DNA of 64,000 nucleotides from Dryomyza anilis. Taxonomy: Eukaryota; Arthropoda; Insecta; Diptera; Dryomyzidae. The translations under genes and the position numbers were made by a program. The notes below the pieces were generated by a model. The model was not told the DNA's origin. It ran no database searches and was given only the letters and a program-made list of their open reading frames with translations. The stretch spans positions 122,463,593-122,527,592 of the forward strand of contig OX638130.1 of assembly GCA_951804985.1 (NCBI GenBank). The letters run 5' to 3'. Each line of letters opens with the position of its first letter. The stretch's first letter is position 1. Below are positions 47,185 to 58,102 of the stretch, in pieces.

Positions 47185-49320
47185 TTTCACTAAAAAAATC
47201 AATTTTTCACTAAAAATCCAATTTTTCACTAAAAAATCAATTTTTAACTAAAAATTCAATTTTTAACTAAAAATTCAATTTTTCACCAAAAATTCAATTT
47301 TTCACTAAAAATTCAATTTTTCACTAAAAATTCAATTTTTCACTCAAAATTCAAATTTTCACTAAAAATTCAAATTTTCACTAAAAATTCAATTTTTCAC
47401 TAAAAATCCAATTTTTCACTACAAAATCAAATTTTCACTCAAAAAATCAATTAAAATTAAAAATTATCATTAAAAATTCAAATTTTCAATAAAAAAAATC
47501 AATTTTTCACTAAATATTCAATTTTTCATGAAAAATTCAATTTTTCATTATAAATTCAATTTTTCACTAAAAATTCAATTTTTCACTAAAAATTCAATTT
47601 TTCACTAAAAATTAAATTTTTCACTAAAAATTCAATTTTTCACTAAAAATTCAATTTTTCACTAAATATTCAATTTTTTCACTAAAAATTCAATTTTTCA
47701 CTAAAAATTTAATTTTTCACTCAAAATTCAAATTTTCACTAAAAATTCAATTTTTCACTAAAAATTCAATTTTTCACTAAAAATCCAATTTTTCACTACA
47801 AAATCAAATTTTCACTCAAAAAATCAATTTTTCATTAAAAATTCAAATTTTCAATAAAAAAAATCAATTTTTCACTAAATATTTAATTTTTCATGAAAAA
47901 TTCAATTTTTCATTATAAATTCAATTTTTCACTAAAAATTAAATTTTACACTAAAAATTCAATTTTTCACTAAAAATTCAATTTTTCACTAAATATTCAA
48001 TTTTTCACTAAAAATTCAATTTTTCACTAAAAATTCAATTTTTCACTAAAAATTCAATTTTTCACTCAAAATTCAAATTTTCACTAAAAATTCAATTTTT
48101 CACTAAAAATCCAATTTTTCACTACAAAATCAAATTTTCACTCAAAAATTTAATTTTTCATTAAAAATTAAAATTTTCAATAAAAAAATCAATTTTTCAC
48201 TAAAAATTCAATTTCTCACTAAAAATTCAATTTTTCACTAAAAATTCAATTTTTCACTAAAAATCAAATTTTTACTCAAAAATCAAATTTTTACTCAAAA
48301 ATTCAATTTTTCAATAAAAATTCAAATTTTCAATTAAAAAAAAAATCAATTTTTCACTAAAATTCATTTTTTCACTAAAAATTCAATTTTTCACTAAAAA
48401 TTCAATTTTTCACTAAAAATCAAATTTTTACTCAAAAATTCAATTTTTCATTAAAAATTCAAATTTTCTATAAAAAAAATCAATTTTTCACTAAAAATTC
48501 AATTTTTCACTCAAAATTCAATTTTTCACTAAAAAATTCAAATTTTCACTAAAAATTCAAATTTTCACTAAAAATCCAATTTTTCACTAAAAATTCAACT
48601 TTTCACTAAAAATTAAATTTTTCACTAAAAATTCAATTTTTCACTAAAAATTCAATTTTTCACTAAAAATTCAATTTTTCACTAAAAATTCAATTTTTCA
48701 CTAAAAATTCAATTTTTCACTAAAAATTCAATTTTTCACTAAAAATTCAATTTTTCACTAAAAATTCAATTTTTCACTAAAAATTCAATTTTTCACTAAA
48801 AATTCAATTTTTCACTAAAAAATCAATTTTTCATTAAAAATCCAATTTTTCACTAAAAAATAAATTTTTCACTAAAAATTCAATTTTTCACACTAAAAAT
48901 TCAATTTTTCACTAAAAATTCAAATTTTCACTAAACTTCAATTGTTCACAAAAAATTCTACTTTTTGCTAAAATTTCAATTTTTCACAAAAAATTCTGCT
49001 TTTTACTAAAATTTCAATTTTTCACTAAAAATTAAATTTTTCACATAAAATTCAAATTTTCAGATAAATTCTAATTTTCACTAAAAACTCAATTTTGCAC
49101 TAAAAATTCAATTTTTCACTATAAATTGAATTTTTCACTAAATTGGAATTTTTTCATTACAAAATCAATTTTTCACAAAAAATTCCATTTTCACTAAAAA
49201 TTATATTTTTCACATAAAATTAAAATTTTTCACTAAAAATTCAAATTTTCACTGAAAATTCATTTTTTTACAAAAATTCAAATTTTCACTGAAAATTCAA
49301 ATTTTTACTTTAATTAAATT
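47185..49320 (+). repeat. 19-bp minisatellite array 2 (TTTTTCACTAAAAATTCAA)n
   Basis: Same 19-bp unit and orientation as array 1 at 15029-17170, about 110 copies. Array-specific variants include CTACAAAATCAAATTTTCAC, TTCATGAAAAATTC and TTCAATAAAAAAAATC. The marker CAATAAAAAAA occurs at about 47487, 47852 and 48178, giving higher-order steps of about 365 and 326 bp. 48640-48830 is a nearly perfect homogeneous run; both edges are eroded. Confidence 0.95.
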
Positions 49321-50214
49321 TTTTATTTAAAATTGTATTTAAAAAAGAATATAGTGCTATGTAAAAAAGCATTATTTCATTTCCAATTAAATACATTATT
49401 AGTTTAACGCGCAAACGTAAAACTTTTCAAACCTTGGCAATGTACAACAATTATGCACTTTAAAAATTTAAATAAATTGAGAATTAATTTAAAAAGTAAT
49501 TACATTTTTCATTTATTTTGTATCATACGGTATTAAACAATGAAACCGTCCATAAAAATGCGTAACATCGACAACAATTTAAGTGTCGTGTAAACACGTT
49601 GTACTTCATCCAATCAACAGCCTTTGAGCCAGAGAGAACAAAAAATGACAACAACAGTGCCGATCTCTGTGTGTGTGTGGACATCATGCAAGGATATAAT
49701 TCGCGCCACAGGACTCAGCCGACACATCCACGCACTGTGCCTGATAAATATAAGCTTTTGACACGAAACCAGTCATTGCCAGGGACAGTAAATTGATATG
49801 TCGCCCCGTAGCAGTGCCAGCAACAACAATACAAGGATACTCACACGCAGGACACACAATAGTACAGCAAAGAAAAAAAAATAATAAACCAATTCGTTTT
49901 TTTTTATAGAAAAATACGAATTTTATTAAAAAAATATACAGAAAATAAAAAATAAAAAATATGCGCAAAGCCGCTTGAAAATCCTTAACAGGATACAACG
50001 TAATTCCAATTGAAAAATTCACCAGCGGACAACGTGATTGTGTTGTACTGGTGTAGGTGGTGAAGTTGGTACATCACACTTGGCAAAAAATTGACCATGA
50101 AGTAGTCAACTGTTTTATGATACATGTATAATAGTTTTTTTTTTTTTTATTAAAATTAATATGAAATGAAAATTCTTTATTTCAATCGTAACTGAAGTCC
50201 AATCGTATACTATA
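49321..50214. other. Non-coding; GC-richer 49560-49860
   Basis: The GC-richer part contains TGTGTGTGTG and many AACAACA words. Open frames of 65-112 codons on both strands are not recognisable. No gene. Confidence 0.4.
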
Positions 50215-50828
50215 GAAATTTAAAAAAATCATATTGAAGTATTACAATCATCAAACTATGATTCATTGTATTGAAGAACAATTCATAATATTGATGTTTA
50301 CAAAACATGAATTTTATGAATGCAATTTGATGAATGACTGAAAAAGGTTCATCATATTAATCAAAAAATACATGAGACACTTACAAAATGTGTACATCAT
50401 AGAAGAATATTGTTCATCCAACCAAATTGCAATAAATTTTCTGCCATATTTTGAAATTTTTTGCCATATGTGTTAATTGGTAAAAATTCAAAATATTAAT
50501 GTTCCATTTCATCACATTGAAGAATTATTTTTTTATTTGTATTTATAATGTAAATTTATAATCACAAGGTTCCAATAAATTGCCTATCAAAATGAGTACA
50601 TTGCACAACCATTTAATTCACAACATGGGTACGAGCCGGAACACAACTATGAAAATCGTACCATTTAAATTATAAAGGAGTTCTCAATGTATTTTTTTTT
50701 AATAAACAGTAACTCCAATTTTCGTCAAACTATTATTATTATTATTAACTCCAATTTTATGATGATACCACATAAATATAGTCATTGGAGTATTAAAAAA
50801 TTTGATACGCAGTATTTGGAGCACTAAG

Positions 50829-51074
50829 ATTGAATATATATATTTTTAAAATGCCAAATATTCATTTACAATAATCTTTATATATCTGTCAATTTTTAAT
50901 TGATGATGTCAATTTATTTACCACATGATAAGAAAATGTAAATCTATAAATTGAAATTTCAACTTTAAAAATGCATCAATATTTTTAATTTTATAATATT
51001 AATCAACAAATTTTAAATTTAAGTTTTTCATAAAAGTGTATTTGGTGACTTTTCGTTCTACAACGGCGATATAT
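50829..51074 (+). mobile_element. MITE with CGTCGTTGTAGAACGAAAA tips, copy 2, left tip lost
   Basis: The sequence runs parallel to the minus strand of 30941-31200: AAAATGCCAAATATTCATTT, TATATATCTGTCAATTTTTA, CACATGATAAGAAAATGTAA, ending GGTGACTTTTCGTTCTACAACGGCG. The left inverted repeat is missing. It again lies within a family A copy. Confidence 0.85.
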
Positions 51075-51079
51075 ATCTT

Positions 51080-51260
51080 CATGATCAGCATGGCCTCCTG
51101 AGTCGTTTTACCGATGTCCGTCTGTCTGTTGAAATTACGATTACAGGAAAACTACAAGAGCGAGATAAATGGAACTCTAAATTTAGATTACCTATGCACC
51201 TAAGTTGTCTTAATAAGAAAATACCTATGATCGGTTGTTTGTGTCCTGTGATCCGACCAC
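51080..51260 (+). mobile_element. Dispersed-repeat fragment with GTCCGTCTGTCTGTT
   Basis: ATGATCAGCATGGCCTCCTG, AGTCGTTTTACCGATGTCCG, TCTGTCTGTTGAAATTACGA. The same kind of phrase is at 27300-27440 in reverse. Known to be common in insect repeats; the family is not identified. Confidence 0.4.
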
Positions 51261-52245
51261 TTATGTTAAAATATCTCATAACACTAACATCTATTAGTGA
51301 ATTTTTCTTTATACCGCCCGAATTAATCTTTTTTGCTCAAATTTATATTGACTTTTTGCTCAAATATATAAAAACAATGTTTTTACCACGAAACGACTTG
51401 TGGTTCCCGGGAAAACAATTTAAATTCGGTACACTTATGCCTTATTTTAACTCTGTCATTTTGATTGGTATCATGTTTGAAAATTTATCAAATTTGTCGT
51501 TTTTCGATATGGCAAAGAAAATGCCAACAATTTTTTTTTTTAGAAAATAATTGGAAATAAAAGTGTTGTTGTACAAATTTTATTAAAAAAAAAAAGAGAA
51601 AAAAAAATTTCGAAAATAAATTATGAAAAAAATGTATAAAAAAAAAATCGGAAAAAATTTGTTCGAAAAAAAAAAACTTCGAAACAATAAAAAAAAATTG
51701 TTTTCAAACAACATTTTTTTTTAATATATTTTTTTCAAACAAACATTTTACTAATTTATGCAAGAGCATGCATTATATAAAAAACAACATACAAGAACTA
51801 CTTGAAAACTGAGAAGTACGGCGAAAAATGTACGAAAAATAAATATTTTGATTGACATTTTCTTTAATGCACAGCATTCTTCAAAATGAAGTACATATAT
51901 GTTGTATTTTATTTATGTTTGTGTTCACTAATATGATGAAACGTATTCTTCACATACAGTCCATCATATTGAAGAACACTTTTTCGACAGTTAACAAGCG
52001 TTCATCATATTTATGATCGCATTCATAACATTGATGTCGTTAGTCATTAATATTATGAATGGTTCTTCAATACAATGAATCATGATTTGAAGAACGGAAT
52101 TCATTTTTTCTCTGCGTAGGTGTCTTAAATAAATGGAAATTCTTTCAAGATTGCAAGTTTGCGAACATTTTTAGGATCTGTAAACTCTGTGGACCTTTGG
52201 ACCACTGTAAAAGATAACCACACAAATTATCACATATTTGAACAC

Positions 52246-52462
52246 ACACTGAAAAAAATTCCCGCAAATACCATTAAAATTGGTCAGTAGGACATAAATT
52301 GATTTAATAGTATACAAAAAATAAATCTTTTCATATAAACTGAATGGCAATGTCATGGTATTTTCTAGTATTAAATTTTCCGATTAAAATAATAATTTAT
52401 CCTATTGACTATTTTTAATAGTAAAAAACTATTATTTATATAGTATTTTTTTTTTGGGTGTA
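52246..52462. mobile_element. MITE, CACCCAGAAAAAAA family, copy 4
   Basis: Starts CACACTGAAAAAAATTCCCG and ends ACTATTATTTATATAGTATT then TTTTTTTTGGGTGTA. Interior words are those of the other three copies. Confidence 0.85.
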
Positions 52463-54329
52463 TGGTATTTATAGTCGGCTTAGTGCGTTCATAAAATTTG
52501 CATACTTCAAAATTTCCCATGAATCCTAACATTTCTCAATGATTTTATACTTAGGTTTAACTATTTCTTGATTTTTTTTTTTTTTTTGTGGGAGATTTTT
52601 ATATTTCTAGCAACGATATGATATGGGTTCCGAACAACAACAGTGTTCAATTAAATTAAAATTTGCTAACTGCCAAGAGTCTGAAATGTTGTATTTTTCA
52701 TTATTTTTATTCGTAAAAATATTCTATAAAAATTCATTTACTTTGAAAAAATGCCGTCAAAACTAAAGAATCAATACGACTATATGACTACACTTTTAAA
52801 TTAATAAGATGAATCATTCAATATTTTCATATGCCAGGAAATGCTTTTTTCTTTACAAGGTAGACATTTTAATTTAATATATAGCATTAATAGTTTGTAA
52901 GTTGTTATAATAATAGTATATAAACTATTGCGCAATTTTAACAGAAATAGGATTTCGATGATTTTTCTGAGTGCACATAACATTTACAACAACCAAATAT
53001 ATTCAAAGAATAAAAATAAAAAACTATTAAAAAATTTAAAAATAATAAAATATATATATAAAAAATTGATGTATCCATAAAAAAGTATATAAAAAGTAAA
53101 AAAAACGAAAAACAGCGACGAAAAACAGCGAAAATTAATCCCACTTAGTTTGGCTTTCGTCCTGCCGCCAACAACGTCCCTCTACTCCCAGCCTATCACT
53201 CAATTCGCAATAAAGTTGTCAGTAAAAAAAAAAACTCGCCTCCCTTTCCACCTCAACCCCACCAACGCAATCAAATCGCGCCGCAGGATACGCAGGACAT
53301 TTTGATTGCGCTCACAGGAATTGCGCGAAATCGTATAAAAAATATATGAAAAAAAATCGCGCATGAAAAAAACCAAAACAAAAAAAATATAAAAAAAAAA
53401 TGAATAAAAATAAAAAACTCAAGTGGGGTTAATGTTATTGTTTATTTGGATGCCACAGTTGTAGCTGTCACTGATGACGTTCTGATCTGCCAAATGAATC
53501 GCATTACAGGTTGTAACGTCGTCGTCTTTGTCGTTGTCGTTGTCGTCCTTTTTGTGTTCAACACGCAAATAGTCTATTCCGAACTTGGCATTCAGTCAAT
53601 TGTTTTGTTGGGGGTGCTTGGTATATCAAAAAAAATGTTTTTTTTTTTGTGAATCGAATTGTGTTGCTATAAATAAAAACCTCGCCAAAACTGTGGATTA
53701 TATCGCGAAAAGCTTTTGTATTCCTTGCTGCTGTTTTTCCCCCAAAATAGGTCTCCAAATGTTTTTATCTGATGTCGAATTTTTTTTCCACGTAGCTTGT
53801 TGTATTCTTGTGACTTTTATTTGCTAAGGATCTATTTAAATTGGCTAATTTTTTAAGGATTTCTTTGGAGTTTTGCGTTGCGTTGCGTTAAGTGAATTAA
53901 AATGTTTCTTTTGTGCTGGTGTTTGTCTTTTTCGGAAGAACGATTACATCTTAATTTGTATTCTACAAATATGCTTGAGGGTATTTGCAAAACTTGAGTA
54001 CTTGAGTAATGCGAAAAGCAAACGAAAAGCAACAATTAATTTTTAATAAAAGGAACATTTTTAAGAACAAGAAATTGTATAAACTATGAATATTAATATT
54101 TTTCGTAAATCAATAAATTAATTGCTTGTATATATATTATACTATTTTGATATATGTATTTTTATTTTCTCTAATTATTAAGTTCTGGAATCTAAAATAT
54201 TAAAAATATTTTTTTAAAATAAGAAGTTATATTACAGAATCATAAAAAACGGTTATTTTTAATATTTCGATAGGCAGATAATAAATTAAATTTTTTGTTT
54301 TGTAAAATATGGTCTTTGGTTAATGGTTG
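52463..54329. other. Non-coding; A-rich with a GC-richer segment 53140-53620
   Basis: 53140-53300 is GC-richer (GTCCTGCCGCCAACAACGTC), and 53510-53550 has repeated GTCGTTGTCGTCG. No protein-like frame recognised. Confidence 0.4.
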
Positions 54330-55720
54330 TTATTAGACAGAAAATTAAATTGGTCTCATTTATAGGTAATTTTTATGTTGTTGCAGAAATCGATTGGAAT
54401 TTTTTTGAAAAATTTCGAAAATTGTGTTTTTCGAATATTTTTTTTTCTTTAATAGTGATTTCGAAGTTGTTTTTGTTGTCCAAAATTGTTTGTAATACAA
54501 TTTTTTCATTATTTCCCAAGACAAAATTTCTGGCATTTTTCAGTAATGTTAGGAACATTTTTTCGGCGAACGCACAGCTAAATGGAATATTTTGGGTGTA
54601 TAGCAGCCACAGACAAAATTTTTGGCAGGGTCGAGGTAGTTTTGAAAATTTGTTTCTACATATTACAAACAGACAAAGGCGGAGTTTGTATCAAAACTTG
54701 TCTAGTTTCTGCACGTTCCCCAAATATGGCGTAAATCTGCCATAAAAATTCCAGAAAAACGTACAACCTGCTATACACTTCCCAAGATATTCCATTTAGC
54801 TGTGCGTTTGCCGGAAATATTCCTGAAAAATGCCCAAAATTTTGTCTCGGGAAGTTGTAATATTTTACGGTATTTTAATGGCAGATTCATGCCATATTTG
54901 GGCAGAAAACAGACAGCTTTTGATACAAACTGCTCCTTTGTCTGTTTAAAATATGTCGAGAAAATTTTTCTGAACTGCCTCGACCCTGCCAAAAATTTTT
55001 CTGGTGGTTGTCTATATTTTTTTATTTTTTTTGTAGTCAACATTTTTTTTTCGAATTTTTCATTTTTGTTTTGTCGAATATTTTGAGGATGATTTCTAAC
55101 ATTGCGTTGTTTTTGTCGTGCAAAAATATTTTTCGAATTTTTTAAAATGTTGGTTTTGAAAATGGTGATGTCGACCATTGCGTTGTTTTAGTAGTCTTGA
55201 ATTTATTTCGAACATTGTTGAACATTTTTTTTTGGAAAATGGTGATTTCGAAGTTTTTTGTAGTACAAAAAAAATATTTTCGAAAATTTTCGAGTTTTTG
55301 TCGAATTTTCCTTTGGGATAATAGTGATTTCGTTGTTTTTTTCTTATAAAAATTAATTTTAATAAAAAAAAAACATTGTTTCTAAAATGTTTGAACATTG
55401 TTGTTTTAGTCGAATGTGTTTTTGAAACCATCATATTTTTAACAATTTACGATAATGGTTGAATTTGTATATTTTTTAATAAATTTATTTTGAAAAATGG
55501 TGATTTCGAACATTGTGTTGTTTTATCGCCCAAAAATGTTTCTTAAACTTTTTTCGAAATTTTTCGTTTGTCGAATACATTTTTTGGATGGAATATGTTG
55601 TTTTCGAACATTGCGTTGTTTTTATCGCGCACAAAAAATTAATTTTTTTTCGAAAATTTTCAAACATCTTTTTTTTTTGTCGACTAAACATTTTTTTTAT
55701 TGTTAATGTTTGTAAAATGT
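54330..55720 (+). repeat. Degenerate tandem repeat with TTTCGAACATTGCGTTGTTTT
   Basis: The phrase TGGTGATTTCGAACATTGCG or a relative recurs near 54455, 55088, 55164, 55240, 55320, 55498 and 55595, each followed by TTGTTTTT..CGCGCAAAAATATTTTTCGAAA. Steps are about 75-180 bp. It is interrupted by the foldback at 54513-55008. Long frames on both strands follow from its composition. Confidence 0.65.
54513..55008. mobile_element. Modular repeat element, copy 2, with A-B-A'-B' inverted layout
   Basis: Module A (54513-54594, TCCCAAGACAAAATTTCTGG .. AACGCACAGCTAAATGGAAT) is followed by module B (54608-54745, GACAAAATTTTTGGCAGGGT .. CCCCAAATATGGCGTAAATC), then inverted A (54781-54854) and inverted B (54878-55002). 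The same modules build the longer element at 36100-37640. Confidence 0.8.
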
Positions 55721-56626
55721 TTATAATATATATCATTTTTTTATTTAATGAACTACCTATTACCTTTTTTAAATTTACCTAAAAATAATAATGAAAATAT
55801 ACATATTTGTTGTAATACAAGAAATTTAACTTCTTGGTAATGACAAATTCCAGCAATACATTTTTAACTAATAGAACATACTTACCACATTGTCGAAAAT
55901 ATTGAAAAAAAAAGAAAAAATAGGCTTTGTTGTAGAATAAAAAAGTTTTTCTTATATATTTTATACACCTTTTGTCTCTCTAGAAGTTAAGTACTATAAT
56001 AAAGAAGAATATTTCTTGTTTAACATCTCAATAACCACGAAGCAGTTTTGAAAACAAAAAAATTAAAATTTGAAAATTAAAGAAGTCAGCTTTTCCAAAT
56101 AGATATTTAGAAATACTTTTTTTCTAATATAAAAATTTGTAGGTGATTTCTGCAATTTTGTCAATCAATGTTGTCCACTCATATTGTCGATTTGACGTCA
56201 TAGTGACACAATTTTCATAACGTATTGAATAATTTTGGTGATATTTGAACGATTGTGACATCACAGAAATCGACAATTTTATCACTTGATTTACAGAAAC
56301 TAGCTGCTGGTTTCCTAATACATATAAAATTATTGTTTAGTTGTTTCTCTCGTAATTTTTTATAATTTTAAATGAGATTTTGTTGTGGCAACAGCTATTT
56401 AAAGAAATATTGAATTTTCGTGTTGCTTCCCAAGAAGTTAATTTCTGAATTGCAGAAAAAATGCCATGTAAACTTTATCTATAACTAAGAAGTTATATTA
56501 AGTGGTTTAGTTGTGAAATAAGCTAATTTATTTTTTAGAAATATTATAGTCACTTTTTGTGTCTCTAGCAATTCTGAAATGCAGAAATATATTTCTTGTT
56601 TCAGAGGAAAAGTCAATTTTTTGAGA
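55721..56626. other. AT-rich spacer, nothing recognised
   Basis: No gene. Phrases such as TTCTTGTTT..AAGAAGTTAA recur loosely, without a clear unit. Confidence 0.4.
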
Positions 56627-57085
56627 TCAACTAGGTGGAAAATTCAAAGAAAAATTGTTTATCATGAAATTAGAATTTATTGTACATCTCGGAATACTCT
56701 TTAATTTTATAAATATATAAAAATTTAGTATTTGCATCCGCCGCAGAAACTCAATATGTGTTTGCAACCCATACAACAAATAATCTACGAATGCACGAAA
56801 TAGTTTTCGTTTTTGAGGAATTAAGATCTCAATCATGGCAAAATCAAAAACAGCAGCCATGCAAAACAAAGCCACAGAAATGATAAAATAATAGGCAACA
56901 AACCAGAAATAACAAAAAAAAAATGTAATATTTGTTGATGAGCTCATGTTGCGAAAACAATGCGTAAGGTCCTGCACTGGAAGGTCCAGTGTTAAATTAA
57001 AATTTTCACCCACGAAATGAGAGCAAAGGGCATAACATGCATTGTCAGTAATAACAACTGAAAAAAAAAACCTATAGAATGGCAT
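56627..57085 (-). CDS. Unrecognised hydrophobic open frame, possibly a decayed membrane protein exon
   Basis: 152 codons are open on the minus strand. GC is higher than in neighbouring DNA. TTTTTTTTTTCAG just inside (about 57062) is a strong acceptor-like site, so the exon might begin with VVITDNACYALCSHFVGEN. FFFCYFWFVAYYFIISVALF then CMAAVFDFAM forms one or two membrane segments; IPQKRKLFRAFVDYLLYGLQ follows. I see faint resemblance to insect chemoreceptors but cannot name a family. No partner exons found. Chance or pseudogene remain likely. Confidence 0.25.
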   Translation of the reverse strand: MPFYRFFFSVVITDNACYALCSHFVGENFNLTLDLPVQDLTHCFRNMSSSTNITFFFCYFWFVAYYFIISVALFCMAAVFDFAMIEILIPQKRKLFRAFVDYLLYGLQTHIEFLRRMQILNFYIFIKLKSIPRCTINSNFMINNFSLNFPPS

Positions 57086-57770
57086 AACATTGGGTCAGTT
57101 AATGTGAAGTACAGGCAGAAAATGATTGAAAGCGGTAACTGCCAATGATGATGCCAATGAAACTGTGTAATACAGGAGTTTAATAATTATAACCGCCAAA
57201 ACGAGTGTCAGTGCACAACAGATATAGGGGTGAAAATTGTATAAATAAAGCAAATATACGAGAAAAAAACAACAAAAAAAATTAAGAATCCCATTTGAAA
57301 CATGGGAATGAAAACATTATGGCTGTTGTTGATTTAAACTATCTAAGTACAAACTACGTTGGTTGGTTGTAGTTTTTTTTTTCTCTGTTTTTTTTTTTTG
57401 CATAGCTTCGTCCGCTTTCAAGAGACGTAATACAGGAAGCGAAATACAACAGCACCAAACATAATTGGGATATGAAAAGGATGAGGTCCTTAAATGCATA
57501 CAGCGTACACAACAAATAACAATGGGTCGTGGGACTGAAAAAATCTATATATATAAACATTATATAAGCGAATAATGATGATTGACATGGCACTGATGCA
57601 ATGGGTGAATGATCTGTAAATACGACAAAAAATTTTAAAGCGTGTATATAGAAACCATTTTTGTAACGTGCACAGATTTTATATAACGTGGAATGGCGAC
57701 GAAAATTTCGGAGATTTTTGATGTTACAATTGATCAAATACCTAAGGAAAGACGATCAGTATATCAATAT
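57086..57770. other. Spacer before the 8-bp array
   Basis: AT-rich, no gene recognised. Open frames on the minus strand (57737-57354) have no protein-like features. Confidence 0.4.
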
Positions 57771-58102
57771 CCTCCTTTCCTCCTTTCCTCCTTTCCTCCT
57801 TTCCTCCTTTCCTCCTTTCCTCCTTTCCTCCTTTCCTCCTTTCCTCCTTTCCTCCTTTCCTCCTTTCCTCCTTTCCTCCTTTCCTCCTTTCCTCCTTTCC
57901 TCCTTTCCTCCTTTCCTCCTTTCCTCCTTTCCTCCTTTCCTCCTTTCCTCCTTTCCTCCTTTCCTCCTTTCCTCCTTTCCTCCTTTCCTCCTTTCCTCCT
58001 TTCCTCCTTTCCTCCTTTCCTCCTTTCCTCCTTTCCTCCTTTCCTCCTTTCCTCCTTTCCTCCTTTCCTCCTTTCCTCCTTTCCTCCTTTCCTCCTTCCT
58101 TT
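57771..58102. repeat. 8-bp minisatellite (CTCCTTTC)n, ~41 copies
   Basis: Essentially perfect tandem copies of CTCCTTTC across 332 bp; only the last unit is altered (CCTCCTTCC). One strand is pure pyrimidine, the other pure purine. Because 8 is not a multiple of 3, all frames cycle through the same 8-residue peptide (PPFLLSSF, or KEERRKGG on the other strand), so the long frames here are artefacts. Confidence 0.98.

Larger units (their letters stand above)
50215..52116 (+). mobile_element. Family A element, copy 4, composite and enlarged
   Basis: The right part 51750-52116 closely matches 3036-3373 (ACATACAAGAACTACTTGAA, GATGTCGTTAGTCATTAATA, TTCTCTGCG end). The left part has family A words such as GATTCATTGTATTGAAGAAC (50261) and TTCATCATATTAATC (50348). 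In between are a MITE (50829-51074), a dispersed-repeat fragment (51080-51260) and a 118-codon unrecognised open frame. Original boundaries are blurred. Confidence 0.6.

Noticed and set aside
54323..55736. Multiple frames of 61-140 codons on both strands
   Set aside because: They overlap the modular foldback and the TTTCGAA-rich tandem repeat; their residues (F, K, N) mirror base composition.
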